Assembly: GCA_948806215.1 (NCBI GenBank)
Contig: CAQIDI010000008.1
Location: 1 to 37,026 of the forward strand
Length of the DNA stretch: 37,026 nucleotides
DNA from: an uncultured Eubacteriales bacterium
Lineage (GTDB): Bacteria; Bacillota; Clostridia; Christensenellales; UBA1242
Reading direction: 5' to 3'
Positions 7,850-15,274 of this stretch are shown piece by piece (the stretch's first letter is position 1; each line of letters opens with the position of its first letter). The notes beneath the pieces were generated by a model that was not told where the DNA came from, made no database searches, and saw nothing but the letters and a program-made list of their open reading frames with translations. The position numbers and the translations under genes are program-made.

Positions 7850-8365
7850 ATGACTAAATTACACGTTAAAAAAGGTGATACAGTTTTAGTTATTGCTGGA
7901 AAAGACAAAGGTAAAACTGGAAAAATTTTAAATGCTATGCCCTCCGAAAACGCAGTTGTTGTTGAAGGTGTAAACTTTGTTTACAAACACAAAAAAGCTC
8001 GTAATGCACAAGAAAAGGGTGGCATTGTTAAAGTAGAAGGCAAAATTAACGCATCAAATGTTCAAGTTATTTGCCCAGAATGCAAAAAGGCAACAAGAGT
8101 TGCTGTAAAAGCAAACGAAAAAGGTAAAAATGTTAGAGTTTGCAATCACAAAGAATGTGGTGCAAGCCTAGATAAAGCGGTTTCTTTAAAGAAAACTGCT
8201 AAAAAAGCAGATACAAAAGTAGCAGAAGCTTCTAAAGCAACAAAAGCTACTAAAGCACCTGCAAAAGAAACAAAAAAAGCAGCTCCAAAAACAACTACAG
8301 CTGCAAAAAAATCAAGCACTACCAAAACAAATACAGTAGTTAGAAAAACTGGCGATAAGGTATAA
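7850..8365 (+). CDS. rplX: 50S ribosomal protein L24 (uL24) with zinc ribbon and a long Lys/Ala/Thr tail
   Basis: At 171 residues this is much longer than the usual L24 of about 105. Residues 1-72 are the KOW core (VKKGDTVLVIAGKDKGKTGK, then EGVNFVYKHKKARN). Residues 73-110 form a zinc-ribbon-like hairpin with C75-x2-C78 and C98-x4-C103; Cys-containing L24 is known, for example in Thermus. Residues from about 113 to 171 are a low-complexity tail of Lys, Ala, Thr and Ser (KATKATKAPAKETKKAA), net strongly positive and probably disordered. L24 starts 50S assembly and sits at the tunnel exit, so the tail could reach the outer ribosome surface. The frame is open and uses the same codons as its neighbours, so this is not a frameshift artefact. 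Confidence 0.96.
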   Translation: MTKLHVKKGDTVLVIAGKDKGKTGKILNAMPSENAVVVEGVNFVYKHKKARNAQEKGGIVKVEGKINASNVQVICPECKKATRVAVKANEKGKNVRVCNHKECGASLDKAVSLKKTAKKADTKVAEASKATKATKAPAKETKKAAPKTTTAAKKSSTTKTNTVVRKTGDKV

Positions 8366-8376
8366 AGAGGTAAATT

Positions 8377-8925
8377 ATGAAAGAAACAAATAGATTATAT
8401 GCTCATTATATAAATAATGTTGTGCCAGCACTTCAAAAAGAACTTGGTTTAAAAAATATTAACGCAGTTCCTAAAATTGAAAAAATCGTTGTTAACCGTG
8501 GTTTAGGCGATTGCAAAGATAACACTCAAGCTTTTAATAAAGCAGTAGATGAACTAGGTGCTATCACTGGTCAAAAACCAATCGTTACAACTTCAAAAAA
8601 ATCAATTGCTAACTTTAAATTAAGAGAAGGTATGAAAATTGGTGCTAAAGTTACACTACGTGGCGAAATAATGTATGAATTTTTAGATAAATTAATTTCA
8701 GTTGCACTTCCTCGCGTTCGTGACTTCCAAGGTATCAATCCAAAAGCCTTTGATGGAAAAGGTAACTATGCTCTAGGACTTACCGAACAATTAGTATTCC
8801 CAGAAATTAGCTTCGAAAAAATTGATAAAGTTAGAGGAATGGATATTGTTATAGTAACAACTGCAAAATCTGATAAGGATGCACACCTTCTTTTAGAAAA
8901 GATTGGTTTGCCATTCAGAAGCTAA
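8377..8925 (+). CDS. rplE: 50S ribosomal protein L5 (uL5)
   Basis: The 182-residue protein shows NAVPKIEKIVVNRGLGD, the GQKPIVTTSKKSIANFKLREG loop and the C-terminal FEKIDKVRGMDIVIVTTAKSD. L5 binds 5S rRNA in the central protuberance together with L18. Standard length and place after rplX. The 14 bases after its stop contain the TTGGAGG site for rpsN. Confidence 0.98.
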   Translation: MKETNRLYAHYINNVVPALQKELGLKNINAVPKIEKIVVNRGLGDCKDNTQAFNKAVDELGAITGQKPIVTTSKKSIANFKLREGMKIGAKVTLRGEIMYEFLDKLISVALPRVRDFQGINPKAFDGKGNYALGLTEQLVFPEISFEKIDKVRGMDIVIVTTAKSDKDAHLLLEKIGLPFRS

Positions 8926-8943
8926 GGTTGTTTGGAGGAAAAT

Positions 8944-9129
8944 ATGGCAAAAAAAGCATTAAAAGAAAAACAAAAAAGAACTCAAAAATATTCAACCAGA
9001 GAATATACTCGTTGCAAAGTTTGCGGCAGACCACACTCTGTGCTTAAAAAATATGGCATTTGCAGAGTTTGCTTTAGAGAACTAGCATACAAAGGTGAAA
9101 TTCCTGGTGTGAAAAAGAGTAGTTGGTAA
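8944..9129 (+). CDS. rpsN: 30S ribosomal protein S14, zinc-binding type (uS14, type Z)
   Basis: A 61-residue protein starting at ATG 8944 (MAKKALKEKQ). An upstream in-frame TTG at 8932 is not the start because it overlaps the GGAGG ribosome-binding site (8934-8938). Two CxxC pairs, CKVC and CRVC, flank GRPHSVLKKYGI, the mark of the short zinc-binding S14 common in Bacillota and usually called rpsZ or rpsN1. S14 is needed for assembly of the 30S head. The length of 61 is the family standard. Confidence 0.96.
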   Translation: MAKKALKEKQKRTQKYSTREYTRCKVCGRPHSVLKKYGICRVCFRELAYKGEIPGVKKSSW

Positions 9130-9140
9130 GGAGGAGAATT

Positions 9141-9536
9141 ATGATTACAACAGATCCAATCGCAGATATGCTAACACGCATGCGCAATGCTTTAACTGTA
9201 AAACATAAAACTGTTGACGTGCCAACTAGCAAAATGAAAGTGGCTATTGCAGAACTTTTGAAAAACGAAGGTTACATTAACGACTATAAAGTTAGTGAAG
9301 GTAGCAAAGGTGTTATTACAATTGATTTAAAATATGGCCAAAACAATCAAAAAGTTATTAATGGTTTAAAAAGAATTTCTAAACCAGGACTTAGAATTTA
9401 CGCAAGTTATGAAGACCTTCCAAGAGTTTTAAACGGTCTTGGAATTGCAATTGTTTCAACTAGCAAAGGTTTAATGACTGATAAGCAAGCTCGCGAAGCA
9501 AAAATCGGTGGCGAAGTTCTTGCTTATGTGTGGTAG
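9141..9536 (+). CDS. rpsH: 30S ribosomal protein S8 (uS8)
   Basis: 131 residues from ATG 9141 (MITTDPIADMLTRMRNA), the conserved S8 start, 6 bases after GGAGG (9130-9134). A longer reading from TTG 9123 would include the ribosome-binding site and overlap rpsN, so it is rejected. The C-terminal half has RVLNGLGIAIVSTSKGLMTD and ends in VLAYVW as usual. S8 binds 16S rRNA in the platform; in E. coli it represses the spc operon at the rplE region, and no comparable site was recognised here. Confidence 0.97.
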   Translation: MITTDPIADMLTRMRNALTVKHKTVDVPTSKMKVAIAELLKNEGYINDYKVSEGSKGVITIDLKYGQNNQKVINGLKRISKPGLRIYASYEDLPRVLNGLGIAIVSTSKGLMTDKQAREAKIGGEVLAYVW

Positions 9537-9547
9537 GAGGTTAAGTT

Positions 9548-10087
9548 ATGTCAAGAATTGGTAAAAAACCTGTTACTATTCCTAGCGGCGTAACAGTTAA
9601 TGTTGATGAAAATAACTTTGTAACTGTTACTGGACCAAAAGGTAAATTAACACAACAAGTTAGCAAAGAAACTGCTATTAAAATTAATGGTAGCGAAATG
9701 ACTTTCGAAAATGTTGGTAAAAGCAAAAATGCTGGTGCTTATCACGGATTATACCGTCAATTAGTTGCAAACATGGTTGAAGGTGTTTCACAAGGCTTTA
9801 CAAAAAGACTTACTATTAATGGTGTAGGTTATAAAGTAGCTATGAAGGGTAGCGATTTAGTTTTAAACATTGGATATAGTCATCCAATCGAAGTTAAAGC
9901 TGAAGAAGGTATTACTCTTGGTTGCGAGAAAAACGAAATCATTGTTAGTGGTATCGATAAATCAGCAGTAGGACAATTTGCTGCTAAAATCAGAGACTTA
10001 AGACCAGTTGAACCATATCACGCTTACGGCATTTATTATTCTGATGAACAAGTTCGTCGTAAAGAAATTAAGAGCGGTAAGAAATAA
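9548..10087 (+). CDS. rplF: 50S ribosomal protein L6 (uL6)
   Basis: A 179-residue duplicated-domain L6. It opens MSRIGKKPVTIPSGV and has LTINGVGYKVAMKG at the domain 1-2 boundary and the C-terminal VRDLRP-like segment (AKIRDLRPVEPYHAYGI). L6 lies near the sarcin-ricin loop where translation factors bind. AGGAGG overlaps the end of rpsH, so spacing is 11 bases. Confidence 0.98.
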   Translation: MSRIGKKPVTIPSGVTVNVDENNFVTVTGPKGKLTQQVSKETAIKINGSEMTFENVGKSKNAGAYHGLYRQLVANMVEGVSQGFTKRLTINGVGYKVAMKGSDLVLNIGYSHPIEVKAEEGITLGCEKNEIIVSGIDKSAVGQFAAKIRDLRPVEPYHAYGIYYSDEQVRRKEIKSGKK

Positions 10088-10100
10088 GGGAGATTAAGTT

Positions 10101-10469
10101 ATGATAAAGAAAGAAAATAAACAAGTTCAAAGAAAAAAACGTAGTTTAAGAGTTAGAAAAGTTGTTTTTGGAACAGCTGAACGCCCAAGACTATGTGTTC
10201 ATAAAACTTTAAGTCATATTTATGCACAAGTTATCAACGATGATAAGGGAATCACACTTGCCAGTGCTTCTACAGTGCAAAAAGATGTTATTGAACTTAT
10301 TAAGGGAAAAACTAAAACAGAGGCTGCTTTTATTGTTGGACAATGCGTTGCTAAAGCTGCTAAGAAAAAAGGTATCAAAACTGTTGTTTATGACAGAGCT
10401 GGAAACCTTTACACTGGCAGAGTTAAAGCAATGGCAGAAGGCGCAAGAGACGCAGGCCTACAATTTTAA
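10101..10469 (+). CDS. rplR: 50S ribosomal protein L18 (uL18)
   Basis: 122 residues with a basic N-terminus (KENKQVQRKKRSLRVRK), the core RPRLCVHKTLSHIYAQVI and the C-terminal VVYDRAGNLYTGRVKAMAEGAR. L18 binds 5S rRNA with L5. Normal size and position. Confidence 0.97.
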   Translation: MIKKENKQVQRKKRSLRVRKVVFGTAERPRLCVHKTLSHIYAQVINDDKGITLASASTVQKDVIELIKGKTKTEAAFIVGQCVAKAAKKKGIKTVVYDRAGNLYTGRVKAMAEGARDAGLQF

Positions 10470-10481
10470 GAGGGGTGTATT

Positions 10482-11027
10482 ATGCAAAATACAGATAAGA
10501 AACCTAATGATAGAAAACAAAATACACGCCGTCAACCAAGAGTTGTTGAAAACGATGGCATTGACAAAAAACTTGTTAATGTTAACCGTGTAACAAAGGT
10601 TGTAAAAGGCGGAAGAACTATGCGTTTTGCTGCACTTGTTGTAGTTGGAGATAAAAATGGTAAAGTTGGAATTGGCACTGGTAAAGCTGCTGAAGTTCCA
10701 AATGCTATTGAAAAAGCAACCGCTCGTGCTAAAAAAGATATGGTTAAAATTGCACTAGATGGTACAACAATTCCGCACGAAGTTATTGGCAAGTTTGGTA
10801 GATGCAGTGTTAAAATGCTTCCAAGTGCAGAAGGTACTGGTGTTATTGCTGGCGGTTCAGTTCGTCCAGTTGTTGAACTTTGTGGTATTAAAGATATAAC
10901 AGCCAAAGTTTATGGCTCAAGAAATAAAATTAACTGCGTTAGAGCAACTCTAAATGGCTTATTACAATTAAGAAGCAAAGAAGAAATTGCAGCACTTCGC
11001 GGTAAAACTGTAGAAGAGATTTTATAG
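10482..11027 (+). CDS. rpsE: 30S ribosomal protein S5 (uS5)
   Basis: A 181-residue S5 with a polar N-terminal stretch of about 30 residues, then the RNA-binding domain (NRVTKVVKGGRTMRFAALVV and GIGTGKAAEVPNAIEKA) and the C-terminal domain (GTGVIAGGSVRPVVELCGI, ending KTVEEIL). S5 acts in decoding fidelity and mRNA entry with S3 and S4. The ribosome-binding site AGAGGGG is close before the ATG. Confidence 0.97.
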   Translation: MQNTDKKPNDRKQNTRRQPRVVENDGIDKKLVNVNRVTKVVKGGRTMRFAALVVVGDKNGKVGIGTGKAAEVPNAIEKATARAKKDMVKIALDGTTIPHEVIGKFGRCSVKMLPSAEGTGVIAGGSVRPVVELCGIKDITAKVYGSRNKINCVRATLNGLLQLRSKEEIAALRGKTVEEIL

Positions 11028-11038
11028 AGGGTAAAATT

Positions 11039-11446
11039 ATGGCAGAAAAAGAAACTAAAAAAGTTGCAACAACAAAAACTGCAACCAAAACCACAACAAC
11101 AAAAACAACTGCTTCTAAAGCAGCAACAACCAAAACCACAACATCTACTACAGCTAAAAAACCTGCAGCTACTAAAGCTACTGCAGTTAAAGCTGAAACA
11201 AAAACTGTAGCAACTCCTGCAAAAGAAAAAGTTGCTGCTAAAGCTCCTGCTAAAAAAGCAGAAAGCAAAAAAACATTAAAAGTTACTTTGATTAGAAGCA
11301 CAATTTCTGCTAAAGCTAATCAAGTTAAAACAGTAAAAGCCCTTGGGCTTAACAAAATTAATTCTTCAAACGTTCTAGTTGATAATGCTGCTGTAAGAGG
11401 TATGATTTTTACAGTTAAACATTTAGTACGCGTTGAAGAGGTTTAG
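11039..11446 (+). CDS. rpmD: 50S ribosomal protein L30 (uL30) with a 78-residue Lys/Thr/Ala N-terminal extension
   Basis: Bacterial L30 is usually about 60 residues; this is 135. The L30 domain is residues 79-135 (TLKVTLIRSTISAKANQ, then KTVKALGLNKINSSNVLVDN and GMIFTVKHLVRVEEV). Residues 1-78 are low-complexity Lys/Thr/Ala with short motifs AKKPAATK and AKAPAKKAESK, like histone H1-type tails. The start at 11039 follows AGAGGGTAAAATT, and no internal ATG or GTG with a ribosome-binding site lies just before the L30 domain, so I keep the long form. An alternative is a non-ATG internal start near 11270, which I consider less likely. The tail style matches the ends of L24 and of the membrane protein at 31124. 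Confidence 0.93.
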   Translation: MAEKETKKVATTKTATKTTTTKTTASKAATTKTTTSTTAKKPAATKATAVKAETKTVATPAKEKVAAKAPAKKAESKKTLKVTLIRSTISAKANQVKTVKALGLNKINSSNVLVDNAAVRGMIFTVKHLVRVEEV

Positions 11447-11455
11447 GAGGAAATT

Positions 11456-11902
11456 ATGAAATTACATCAAATGTCTCCTGCAATTAATTCCACAACTAAA
11501 GCTAAAAGATTAGGCCGTGGAGTAGGCTCTGGGTTAGGCAAAACAAGTGGTAAAGGCCACAAAGGTCAAAACGCTAGAAGTGGTGGTGGAGTTAGACCAG
11601 GATTTGAAGGCGGTCAAATGCCACTTATCCGTAGACTTCCAAAAAGAGGCTTCAATAATAAACAATTTGCTAAAGAATATACAATTGTTAATGTTTCTGA
11701 ATTAAATGTTTTTGAAAATAATACAGAAGTAACAGTTGAAAAATTAATTGAAAAAAATATTATTAAAAAAGTTGCCCCTTATGGATTAAAGGTATTAGGA
11801 AATGGTAATTTAGAAAAAGCTTTAATTGTTAGAGCAAATAAATTTACTGATTCTGCTATACAAAAAATCAATAAGGCCGGTGGTAAAGCCGAGGTTCTAT
11901 AA
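11456..11902 (+). CDS. rplO: 50S ribosomal protein L15 (uL15)
   Basis: 148 residues with the glycine-rich RNA-binding N-terminus (RLGRGVGSGLGKTSGKGHKG, then GGGVRPGFEGGQMPL) and the globular C-terminal part ending INKAGGKAEVL. L15 is a late assembly protein near L35 and the core of domain II/V rRNA. Its stop overlaps the secY start by one base (TAATG at 11900-11904), so the two are probably coupled. Confidence 0.97.
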   Translation: MKLHQMSPAINSTTKAKRLGRGVGSGLGKTSGKGHKGQNARSGGGVRPGFEGGQMPLIRRLPKRGFNNKQFAKEYTIVNVSELNVFENNTEVTVEKLIEKNIIKKVAPYGLKVLGNGNLEKALIVRANKFTDSAIQKINKAGGKAEVL

Positions 11903-13197
11903 TGTTTAAAACAATAGTTAACGCTTTTAAAGTTAAAGAAATTAGAAATAAAATTTTGCTAACTTTGGCATTATTATTAGTTTATAGAGTTGGTTGCTGG
12001 CTTCCTGTTCCGGGCATTATGCTTAAAAGCTTTTCTGAAGCCGTTGGTGGGCAGGATTTCTTAACATTAATTAGTTCTATAAGCGGTGGAGCATTATCTC
12101 AAGGTGCAATCCTTTCTCTTGGTATTTCACCATATATTAGTGCTTCTATTATAATTCAATTATTAACAATAGCTATTCCTGCTCTAGAAAGACTTTCTAA
12201 GCAAGGAGAAGATGGTAAACAAAAAATTGGTTTTATAACCAAAATTTGTGCACTAGTTTTAGCTATTGCTCAAGCAGTTGCAATTGTTGTTACATACAAC
12301 AACTGCTTAAACACACAAATGTTCGGATTTGATACTCCTGTTTGGGTTGTTGGAATATTAGTTACAATAATCCTAGTTGCAGGTGCAATGTTCACTTACT
12401 GGTTGGGTGAAAAAATTACTGAACTTGGTATTGGTAACGGATTATCATTATTAATTTTTGTTGGTATTTTATCAAGTGCAGGATCTGCGATTTTATCAAA
12501 TATCCAAGGCATTTTTAGTGGCGCATATTCTAATATTATTAATTTAGTTGTGTTCCTAATTGCTCTAATTTTAATTTTTGGTTTTATTGTATTTATGGAT
12601 TTAGCAGAACGCAAAATTCCTGTTCAATATGCTAAACAAATTAAAGGCAGAAAAATGTATGGTGGACAAAGCACCTTTATTCCAATTAGAGTTAACTCAA
12701 CTGGTGTTATGCCAATAATATTTGCTATGTCGCTTTTAACATTCCCACAACTAATAATGAGTATTTTCTGGCCAACTTCTGGTGCTTATGCTTGGTATGC
12801 TACTTGGCTTGGCGCTGGTTCTTGGGTTTACATTGTTTTAGTGGGATTATTAATATTATTCTTTGCATATTTCTGGACTCAAGTTACATTTAATCCAGAT
12901 GATATATCAAGAAATATTCAACAAAACGGTGGCTTTATTCCTGGAATTCGTCCGGGAAAACCAACTGCTGAATACCTAAAGAAAATATCAAATAGAATAA
13001 CTTTATTTGGTGCTATTTTCTTAGCAATTATTGCAATTATTCCTAGTTTGGTATTTAAAGGTATTGGAAATGGTAGTGGCTTAGTTAATGCATTTAGTGC
13101 AACAGGTTTATTAATTGTTGTTTCGGTTGCTATCGAAATTAACAAACAACTTGAAGCACAAATGTTAATGCGTAACTATAAAGGATTTTTAAAATAA
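11902..13197 (+). CDS. secY: Preprotein translocase subunit SecY
   Basis: A 431-residue protein with about ten hydrophobic segments, the standard SecY topology. Visible landmarks are the N-terminal RNKILLTLALLLVYRVGCWL helix, the plug region GGALSQGAILSLGISPYISA, the cytoplasmic loop ERKIPVQYAKQIKGRKMYGG and the C-terminal EAQMLMRNYKGFLK. SecY forms the protein-conducting channel with SecE and SecG and would export the large envelope proteins encoded downstream. It ends the 22-gene run from rpsJ. Length is normal. Confidence 0.98.
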   Translation: MFKTIVNAFKVKEIRNKILLTLALLLVYRVGCWLPVPGIMLKSFSEAVGGQDFLTLISSISGGALSQGAILSLGISPYISASIIIQLLTIAIPALERLSKQGEDGKQKIGFITKICALVLAIAQAVAIVVTYNNCLNTQMFGFDTPVWVVGILVTIILVAGAMFTYWLGEKITELGIGNGLSLLIFVGILSSAGSAILSNIQGIFSGAYSNIINLVVFLIALILIFGFIVFMDLAERKIPVQYAKQIKGRKMYGGQSTFIPIRVNSTGVMPIIFAMSLLTFPQLIMSIFWPTSGAYAWYATWLGAGSWVYIVLVGLLILFFAYFWTQVTFNPDDISRNIQQNGGFIPGIRPGKPTAEYLKKISNRITLFGAIFLAIIAIIPSLVFKGIGNGSGLVNAFSATGLLIVVSVAIEINKQLEAQMLMRNYKGFLK

Positions 13198-13206
13198 TAA
13201 GCCTCG

Positions 13207-13235
13207 CTCAACCTGCTAATTTTTAGCGGGTTGAG
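13207..13235 (+). terminator. Hairpin between secY and adk without a T-run
   Basis: CTCAACCTGCTAA (13207-13219) pairs over 13 bases with TTAGCGGGTTGAG (13223-13235), including one G-T wobble, around a 3-base loop. The bases after it are AGGAGATTATTT, not a T-run, so it is more likely a processing site, stabiliser or partial attenuator than a full terminator. It starts 9 bases after the secY stop. Confidence 0.5.
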
Positions 13236-13280
13236 AGGAGATTATTTAAAAAAATTTTTAATTAAAAATTTGGAGAAAAT

Positions 13281-13898
13281 ATGAAACTACTTTTATTAGG
13301 CCCAGTTGGTAGTGGCAAAGGCACACAGGCTACAATAATTAGTAAAAAATATAACATTCCACAAATTTCTACTGGTGAAATTTTTAGATGGAATATTCAA
13401 AACGAAACTGAACTTGGTAAATTAGCTAAGCAGTATGTTAATGTTGGGCAGTTAGTTCCTGATAGCTTAACAGATAAACTTGTTGAGGATAGATTAAGTA
13501 AAGAAGATTGTAAAAACGGATTTATTTTGGATGGCTATCCAAGAAACATTAGTCAAGCACAAGCATTAAACAAATATATGGAACTTGATAAAGTTATTTT
13601 AATTAACTTAAGCGAAGAAGAAATTATTAAACGCTTATCAAACCGTAGAATGTGCAAGGTTTGCAAACAACCAACTGCAATAGATTGGTTGGTTGATGGC
13701 AAATGCGAAAAATGTGGTGGCGAAGTTTACATTAGAGATGATGATAAACCAGAAGTTATTAAGGTTCGTTTAAAAACAAATAGTATTTCAGATGAACTAA
13801 TTAATTTCTACAAAACAAAAGGCATTTTCTATAGTATTAATGCAACCGATGATGTTAATAAAAATTTTGAATTATTGGATGCAATACTTTGTAAATAG
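13281..13898 (+). CDS. adk: Adenylate kinase, zinc LID type
   Basis: This 205-residue enzyme interconverts AMP, ATP and ADP. The P-loop GPVGSGKGT spans residues 7-15, the AMP-binding STGEIFR and LVPDSLTDKLV segments follow, and GFILDGYPRN (80-89) is the conserved active-site strand. The LID domain has four cysteines, C125-x2-C128 and C142-x2-C145, the zinc-binding pattern usual in Gram-positive bacteria. GGAG at 13272-13275 sets the start. Its place between secY and map is the standard Bacillota order. It is about ten residues shorter than the B. subtilis type, and all core motifs are present. Confidence 0.97.
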   Translation: MKLLLLGPVGSGKGTQATIISKKYNIPQISTGEIFRWNIQNETELGKLAKQYVNVGQLVPDSLTDKLVEDRLSKEDCKNGFILDGYPRNISQAQALNKYMELDKVILINLSEEEIIKRLSNRRMCKVCKQPTAIDWLVDGKCEKCGGEVYIRDDDKPEVIKVRLKTNSISDELINFYKTKGIFYSINATDDVNKNFELLDAILCK

Positions 13899-13909
13899 AA
13901 GGCTCATAT

Positions 13910-14656
13910 ATGATTAAAATTAAAACAGATGCAGAACTAGAATTAATTCGAGTTGCTTGCAAAATAACAGGTGACACTTTAAAGGAAGTTGAAAAACACA
14001 TTAAACCGGGTGTTACCACAAAACAATTAGATAAAATTGCCTATGATTATATAATAAGTTTAGGCGCTAAACCATCGTTTAAAAACTTATATGGTTATCC
14101 CGCAACAATTTGTGCTTCGGTTAATGAGGAAGTTGTTCACGGAATTCCTTCTAAACATAAAGTGTTGCAAGAAGGCGACATAATAAGTGTTGATGTTGGC
14201 GCGTGTTATAAAGGTTATCATGGCGATGCGGCAAGAACTTTTCCTGTTGGAAAAATTGATGCCAAGAAAAAAAGACTTATAAAGGTTACAGAACAAAGTT
14301 TCTTTGAAGGCATTAAAAACATTCGTAATGGCGCATATGTTGGAGATATATCACATCAAATTCAAACATATGTGGAAAAGAATGGCTACACAATTGTTAG
14401 AGAGTTAACTGGCCACGGAGTGGGAAGCGAAGTTCACGAAGATCCTAGCGTTCCAAACTATGGTAAAGCTGGAGCAGGTGCAAAACTAGTTAATAATATG
14501 GTTATTGCAGTTGAACCAATGGTTAATATGGGACAACGATATGTTCAATTTTTACCAGATGGTTGGACTTGCGTAACTCGTGATGGTTTGCCTGCTGCAC
14601 ATTACGAAAATACAATTCTAATTACCGAAAACGGTGTGGAAATTTTAACATTGTGA
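13910..14656 (+). CDS. map: Methionine aminopeptidase, type I
   Basis: The 248-residue enzyme removes the initiator Met from new proteins. The five metal ligands are visible as D95 (SVDVG), D106 (HGDAART), H169 (TGHGVG), E202 (AVEPM) and E233 (HYENT). H78 in VVHGIP is the conserved active-site histidine. There is no N-terminal SEC-C zinc extension, so this is the short type Ia form. An AGAAGG site lies close upstream, in the 11-base gap after adk. It ends with TGA, evidence that TGA is a stop codon here. Confidence 0.97.
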   Translation: MIKIKTDAELELIRVACKITGDTLKEVEKHIKPGVTTKQLDKIAYDYIISLGAKPSFKNLYGYPATICASVNEEVVHGIPSKHKVLQEGDIISVDVGACYKGYHGDAARTFPVGKIDAKKKRLIKVTEQSFFEGIKNIRNGAYVGDISHQIQTYVEKNGYTIVRELTGHGVGSEVHEDPSVPNYGKAGAGAKLVNNMVIAVEPMVNMGQRYVQFLPDGWTCVTRDGLPAAHYENTILITENGVEILTL

Positions 14657-14680
14657 TTTTAATTTTGGAGGATATATTTA

Positions 14681-14902
14681 GTGTCTAAATCAGATGTAAT
14701 TGAAATTGAAGGTGAAGTTGTTGAAGTTTTAAGAAATGCAATTTTTAAAGTTAAGTTAACAAACGGCTTTATTATTACTGCATATCTTAGTGGAAAGCTA
14801 CACTTAAATAACATCAGAATTTTAGTTGGTGACCAAGTTAAAGTTGAAATGTCGCCATACGACTTAACAAAAGGCCGAATTGTTTGGCGTTTAAAGAAAT
14901 AA
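14681..14902 (+). CDS. infA: Translation initiation factor IF-1, GTG start
   Basis: A 73-residue OB-fold protein with the IF-1 landmarks DVIEIEGEVVEVLRNAIFKV, IRILVGDQVKVEMSPYDLT and KGRIVWRLKK. IF-1 occupies the ribosomal A site during initiation. The start is GTG at 14681, 10 bases after a TTGGAGGA site; it aligns with the usual IF-1 N-terminus (MxKxDVIE). The KOW-domain gene that often sits between map and infA in Clostridia is absent here. Confidence 0.97.
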   Translation: MSKSDVIEIEGEVVEVLRNAIFKVKLTNGFIITAYLSGKLHLNNIRILVGDQVKVEMSPYDLTKGRIVWRLKK

Positions 14903-14919
14903 ATTAGGAGATGAAAATT

Positions 14920-15036
14920 ATGAAAGTAAGACCATCAGTTAAAAAAATGTGTGATAGCTGCAAGGTTATTAAGAGAAATGGCAAAGTTATGGTTATTTGC
15001 TCAAAATATCCTAAGCACAAACAAGTTCAAGGCTAA
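14920..15036 (+). CDS. rpmJ: 50S ribosomal protein L36 (bL36), zinc form
   Basis: A 38-residue gene. It reads MKVRPSVKKMCDSCKVI and ends YPKHKQVQG. The C11, C14, C27 and H33 zinc ligands of the C+ type of L36 are all present. TTAGGAG lies 9 bases upstream of the ATG. Position between infA and the alpha-operon genes is standard. Confidence 0.97.
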   Translation: MKVRPSVKKMCDSCKVIKRNGKVMVICSKYPKHKQVQG

Positions 15037-15274
15037 TCACAAAACAATACTTTCAAATTTAATATCATGGCAAGATGCTATGCAATTTTGTTAAAATTTA
15101 AATAAATGGCTTAATGCTGGATATTTACTTAAGTTTTAATGTGATTGTTTATAAATTTGAAAATTACCGTGTAATGGGGCGGCTGTGCTAAATTAACATT
15201 TAGTATTCCCAAGCACGTTTTATATATAAATTAATTTTATTATTAAACTACATATTAATTATTGGAGGAATAAA
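15037..15274 (+). promoter_or_regulatory. Structured 238-base leader before rpsM (alpha operon)
   Basis: No gene is visible here. An 11-base perfect inverted repeat, TTTCAAATTTA (15051-15061) with TAAATTTGAAA (15152-15162), encloses about 90 bases. A shorter outer/inner pair is TCACA (15037-15041) with TGTGA (15140-15144). A second domain spans 15168-15217: CGTG with CACG, TGGG with CCCA, and a terminal hairpin CTAAAT-TAAC-ATTTAG (15188-15203). GTGCT (15185-15189) could instead pair with AGCAC (15212-15216), which excludes part of the first fold. No T-run follows, so this is not a simple terminator. No confident promoter was found. In E. coli S4 represses translation at the rpsM leader; a similar role here is inference. 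Confidence 0.5.

Noticed and set aside
8932..8943. A TTG start that would lengthen rpsN by four residues
   Set aside because: The added codons are the ribosome-binding site itself (TTGGAGG); the type-Z S14 family starts at the ATG at 8944.
9123..9140. A TTG start that would lengthen rpsH
   Set aside because: It overlaps the end of rpsN and includes the GGAGG site; the conserved S8 start is ATG 9141.
13252..13271. Perfect 20-base palindrome made only of A and T before adk
   Set aside because: It has no GC pair, and such palindromes are expected by chance in DNA this AT-rich; not called as an operator.
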